Translations under genes and position numbers: made by a program
Source: an uncultured Dehalococcoidia bacterium
GTDB lineage: Bacteria > Chloroflexota > Dehalococcoidia > Lucifugimonadales > GCA-2712585
NCBI GenBank assembly: GCA_913052045.1
Contig: CAJXDJ010000028.1
Location: 1-8,812, forward strand
Length of the DNA stretch: 8,812 nt
Reading direction: 5' to 3'
In this document: positions 6,638 through 8,812 of the stretch, piece after piece
Layout of the letters: each line of letters opens with the position of its first letter
Position numbering within the stretch: position 1 is the stretch's first letter
The notes under the pieces: generated by a model
The model's input: the letters and a program-made list of their open reading frames with translations, nothing else
The model's database searches: none
Told to the model about the DNA's origin: nothing

Positions 6638-7351
6638 GTGAAGAAACGCGGAAAGCAATACCAAGACGCTCAAAAGATTATATCTTCCGAGAGGACATAT
6701 GATCTTAAGGAGGCAGTTGACACACTTAAAGGCGTTTCCACTGCTAAATTTGACGAGACTGTCGAGCTACATCTAACAACTAGTGTGGACACCCGACACG
6801 CTGACCAAATGGTTCGGGGAGTAGCGCAGCTACCCCATGGCCTTGGAAAACAAATTCGTGTCCTCGTTTTTGCCGACGGAGAAGCCGCCACTATAGCCCG
6901 TGACGCCGGGGCTGACTATATAGCGGACTCGGCTATTATGAAACAAATCGAAGCCGGATGGACGGACTTCGAAGTCAGCCTAGCTGTCCCAGATATGATG
7001 AGTAAAATAGGTAAATTGGGTCGTGTACTAGGCCGAAAGGGACTGATGCCAAATCCGCGGACAGGAACAATGGTTCAACAACAAGACCTTTCCAAGGCAA
7101 TCAACGATGCCAAAAAGGGTAGAGTTGAGTACAGAACCGATCGGACATCACTCATACACTGCCCTGTAGGAAAGAAGAGTTTTAGCTCACAGCACTTGAC
7201 CGACAATGTAGCTTCTCTTATGAACGCTGTGGTAAAATCAAAACCAGCAGGTGTTAAGGGGATATTCATAAGGGCAGCATATCTGACCAGTACTATGGGA
7301 CCAAGTATACCCTTGGACGTGCACGAACTAACATCAATAAAAATAGACTAA
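6638..7351 (+). CDS. rplA: Large ribosomal subunit protein uL1
   Basis: The 237-residue protein starts with GTG, three bases after the rplK stop, and AGAGGAG lies upstream at the end of rplK. The L1 signature LGRKGLMPNPRTGT is at 131-144. The two-domain layout is visible: domain I at both ends and the inserted domain II in the middle (about 70-160). L1 forms the mobile stalk near the E site and commonly represses its own rplK-rplA mRNA by binding an operator similar to its rRNA site; I could not identify that operator here. A 137-bp non-coding leader follows before rplJ. Confidence 0.97.
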   Translation: MKKRGKQYQDAQKIISSERTYDLKEAVDTLKGVSTAKFDETVELHLTTSVDTRHADQMVRGVAQLPHGLGKQIRVLVFADGEAATIARDAGADYIADSAIMKQIEAGWTDFEVSLAVPDMMSKIGKLGRVLGRKGLMPNPRTGTMVQQQDLSKAINDAKKGRVEYRTDRTSLIHCPVGKKSFSSQHLTDNVASLMNAVVKSKPAGVKGIFIRAAYLTSTMGPSIPLDVHELTSIKID

Positions 7352-7370
7352 CCTCTCTACCGCTTAAGAT

Positions 7371-7468
7371 AACGGGGCTCCTACGGAGTTAAATATCCCG
7401 TCGAGGCTGTAAGGGTTCGACTGTCGGTATAACCTTAAAGTCGTTCCCCGCACCTCTGGGGCGGGGAA
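7371..7468 (+). ncRNA. L10 leader RNA (autoregulatory element for rplJ)
   Basis: The gap between rplA and rplJ carries the expected L10-leader arrangement. ACGGG (7372-7376) can pair with CCCGT (7397-7401), enclosing the small hairpin CTCC/GGAG (7378-7381/7385-7388) and the purine-rich TTAAAT that fits the kink-turn side. The hallmark-like CGAGG follows at 7402-7406. A second pairing, TAAGGgTT with AACCTTA (7410-7417/7431-7437), comes next. The last element is an eight-base-pair hairpin TTCCCCGC/GCGGGGAA (7444-7451/7461-7468). In known cases the L10(L12)4 complex binds such leaders and lowers rplJ-rplL expression. The identity rests on position and on these elements; boundaries are approximate, and no covariance model was run. 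Confidence 0.72.
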
Positions 7469-7488
7469 TTCTTGATTAAGGGAGATTT

Positions 7489-8025
7489 ATGCCAACAGAA
7501 AGAAAGATAAAACAAGTTCAGGAACTGAACGATAAGCTTAGCAATTGTAGTATAGCTATAGCTACCGATCCTACCGGTATAGACGGGACTACGATGACAC
7601 AACTTCGCAGCATCATGGATAAGCACCAAGTTGAATATCGTATGGTAAAAAATACACTAGCGTATATATCTAGTGATGCCATAGAAAAGCCTCGGCTTAG
7701 AGACATAATTCAAGGCCCAACTATTCTAGCTATCGGATATGACGATCCGGTAATCGTAGCCAAAGCTGTAACTGAATGCGTAAAAAGCAGTCAAGATGTG
7801 CTAACAATCAAAGGCGCTCTGATGGGCCAAGATATCCTAGACATTGCACAGATCAAGATTCTGGCGAATTTGCCGCCTAAAGACCAGTTGATAGCAATGC
7901 TGCTTCGACAGCTTCAATCTCCTATCACACAGTTGGTCACGGTCTTAAATGGGCCCATAAATGGACTGGCAAATGTACTAACCCAAAGACTAAACCAACT
8001 GGACTCCCAACTCACTAAATCTTAA
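7489..8025 (+). CDS. rplJ: Large ribosomal subunit protein uL10
   Basis: The 178-residue protein has normal L10 length. The N-terminal rRNA- and L11-binding domain includes VEYRMVKNTLA at 48-58. The C-terminal region (about 145-175, from SPITQLVTVLNG to LTQRLNQL) is the long helix on which L7/L12 dimers assemble to make the ribosomal stalk. Its ATG has AAGGGAG four bases upstream and is preceded by the L10 leader. The partner gene rplL should follow but does not; the expected ribosome binding site and ATG appear, then the sequence changes to unrelated fragments. L10 itself looks intact to its stop codon. Confidence 0.97.
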   Translation: MPTERKIKQVQELNDKLSNCSIAIATDPTGIDGTTMTQLRSIMDKHQVEYRMVKNTLAYISSDAIEKPRLRDIIQGPTILAIGYDDPVIVAKAVTECVKSSQDVLTIKGALMGQDILDIAQIKILANLPPKDQLIAMLLRQLQSPITQLVTVLNGPINGLANVLTQRLNQLDSQLTKS

Positions 8026-8050
8026 CCACAAAATCTGCAATTATTTATTC

Positions 8051-8077
8051 GGAGGAATAATGACAAAAGAGGAAATG
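8051..8077 (+). other. Possible remnant of the rplL start (ribosome binding site plus first codons)
   Basis: GGAGG at 8051-8055 stands four bases before ATG at 8060, and the first residues are MTKEEM. This is the place and spacing expected for rplL, and L7/L12 proteins often begin with a short Lys/Glu-containing segment. Immediately afterwards the protein continues as an oxygenase-like sequence. I infer that the native rplL start was joined here to foreign DNA, with the junction near 8078-8095. The similarity is too short to prove this. Confidence 0.35.
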
Positions 8078-8299
8078 ACTCAGCATGGGAGTACAAGATT
8101 TATACCGCTCTTTGTATCTCCATTGATGCAAGTTCAACTTGATTTAGATTTAGAGAAATTAACAGAATTAGTATTTCAAATACAGAATAAAGATAAGAAA
8201 GGTGTACAAGAGTCAAATATTGGGGGATGGCAAAGTACAGATATTTACGAAGAAAAACACAAAGAATTTATTAGATTAAAACGGTTGTCATACCGATAA
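8060..8299 (+). pseudogene. 2OG-Fe(II) oxygenase-like N-terminal fragment
   Basis: The 79-residue ORF resembles the N-terminus of the putative 2OG-Fe(II) oxygenases common in marine phages and bacteria (the TIGR02466-like group). It has the opening FIPLFVSPLMQVQLDLD at about 14-30, then KGVQESNIGGWQSTDI at 47-62, where SN-x-GGWQS is the recognisable block. Family members are about 190-220 residues with the iron-binding HxD...H in the C-terminal two thirds; all of that is missing. The frame ends soon after EFIRLKRL, near 8285, in unrelated AT-rich sequence. The first codons may belong to rplL. Base use is visibly more AT-rich than in the ribosomal genes. The fragment cannot be a working enzyme. 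Confidence 0.6.
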
Positions 8300-8329
8300 T
8301 TATTTGTGACTTTTAAACAATAGCCTGAT

Positions 8330-8668
8330 ATGAAACACTTAAATACTGAGAATGATTATAATCGTGATTCCTCTGACGTGCTTTGGAGCCCTGATTCAAA
8401 TCGTATAACCAATTCTAAATTAGTTCATTATATGTCTTGGTTGAAGTCAGAAAGGCACTTAGATTTTGAGGGGTATCATGATTTGTGGCAATGGTCAGTA
8501 GATGAACATGAAGAATTCTGGGGTTCAGTTTGGGAATATTTTAATATTGGGAAACTAAACGATTACTCCAATGTATTGTCTGGTTCATCGATATTTGATT
8601 CGAAATGGTTTGATGGCGCTAAAGTTAATTATTGTCAAAACGTATTTACAAAACGTCGCGCCGCATAG
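8330..8668 (+). pseudogene. Acetoacetyl-CoA synthetase, N-terminal fragment
   Basis: The 112-residue ORF matches the N-terminal cap of acetoacetate-CoA ligases. VLWSPDSNRI at 17-26 is followed by MSWLKSERHLDFEGYHDLW, the characteristic LWQWSVDEHEEFW at 52-64, and KWFDGAKVNYCQNVF at 92-106, equivalent to the WFPGARLNYAENL block just before the adenylation domain. Intact enzymes are about 650 residues and make acetoacetyl-CoA from acetoacetate, CoA and ATP. Here the match stops near residue 108 (about 8653), and four junction-derived codons lead to TAG. The entire AMP-binding core is absent. No ribosome binding site precedes the ATG. AT-rich codon use and loss of the body mark it as a displaced fragment, not a gene. 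Confidence 0.75.
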
Positions 8669-8811
8669 TCACGAAGCGAATCCGGGGTACCCGCGATTCC
8701 AAATGCCGCATCATTAAAAAAAGCAATCTGCCCATCTGGATGAGTTAATACAACAAGCCATTCCAACATTTTTTCTGCAGTGTCGCGCCACATTTGGACA
8801 ATGGAGTCTGG
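8635..8811 (-). pseudogene. Heparinase II/III-family (alginate-lyase-like) internal fragment, opposite strand, runs off window
   Basis: On the minus strand the frame is open from the window edge (8811) to TGA at 8635-8637. The peptide contains MLEWLVVLTHPDGQIAFFND followed by AAFGIAGTPDSLRDYAARR. This resembles the segment near the end of the helical N-terminal domain in heparinase II/III-family proteins of the alginate-lyase group, which cleave uronic-acid polysaccharides. About 51 codons look native; the last few (after YAARR, below about 8655) are antisense of the neighbouring acetoacetyl-CoA synthetase fragment, so the 3' part of the gene is cut away. The 5' part may continue beyond the window. 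Base composition is richer in GC than the two preceding fragments. The assignment is from remembered family sequence and needs a search. Confidence 0.6.
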
Positions 8812-8812
8812 G

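Noticed and set aside
7444..7475. Intrinsic terminator between rplA and rplJ
   Set aside because: The stem is strong but there is no T-run after it, and the place fits an L10 leader element.
8060..8668. Two novel small proteins of 79 and 112 residues
   Set aside because: Both match the N-terminal parts of much larger known enzyme families and stop at junctions, so they are fragments and not new small genes.
8026..8812. Integron cassette array or mobile-element insertion
   Set aside because: There are no attC-like imperfect palindromes between fragments, no recombinase gene and no terminal or direct repeats, and the pieces are truncated genes, not complete cassettes.

Overview
The first ~8.05 kb is an ordinary, compact bacterial housekeeping region, all on the + strand and of moderate GC by eye. 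The organism is probably a Chloroflexota/Dehalococcoidia-like bacterium, perhaps marine (SAR202-type). I infer this from the clpC/radA association, the style of EF-Tu and RadA, an rpmG gene between tuf and secE, and an MFS carrier with an RxPEDVGLxPDG linker. No phylogeny was possible, so this assignment is tentative.

Positions 1-3409 hold a stress and DNA-repair block: the C-terminal third of a ClpC-type AAA+ unfoldase running in from the left edge, a 12-helix MFS transporter, and radA, which has its own extended -10 promoter and a TTG start. Positions 3410-3958 contain no protein gene. They hold a near-consensus sigma70 promoter, a small leader hairpin and three tRNA genes: Thr(TGT), Tyr(GTA) and Thr(GGT). 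These lead into a translation and transcription operon: tuf, rpmG, secE, nusG, rplK, rplA, an L10 leader RNA and rplJ (3959-8025). The promoter, tRNA order and downstream genes resemble the E. coli thrU-tyrU-glyT-thrT-tufB / secE-nusG-rplKAJL region, but without the glycine tRNA. The genes are nearly end to end, which suggests one long transcript supplying EF-Tu, the SecE translocon subunit, NusG and the L11/L1/L10 stalk-region proteins. Autoregulation by L10 is likely at the 7371-7468 leader.

After rplJ the expected rplL-rpoB-rpoC genes are absent. A good ribosome binding site and an ATG are present, but within about 10-12 codons the sequence changes to a visibly AT-rich mosaic of three unrelated, truncated gene pieces. 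These are the N-terminus of a phage/marine-type 2OG-Fe(II) oxygenase, the N-terminus of acetoacetyl-CoA synthetase, and, on the opposite strand, an internal piece of a heparinase II/III-family (alginate-lyase-like) protein that runs off the right edge. This is the only truly strange part of the window. The most economical explanation is a chimeric assembly or amplification artefact at a contig end. A real rearrangement is possible but would have to displace an essential ribosomal operon. I do not see a novel defence, mobile or biosynthetic system here.
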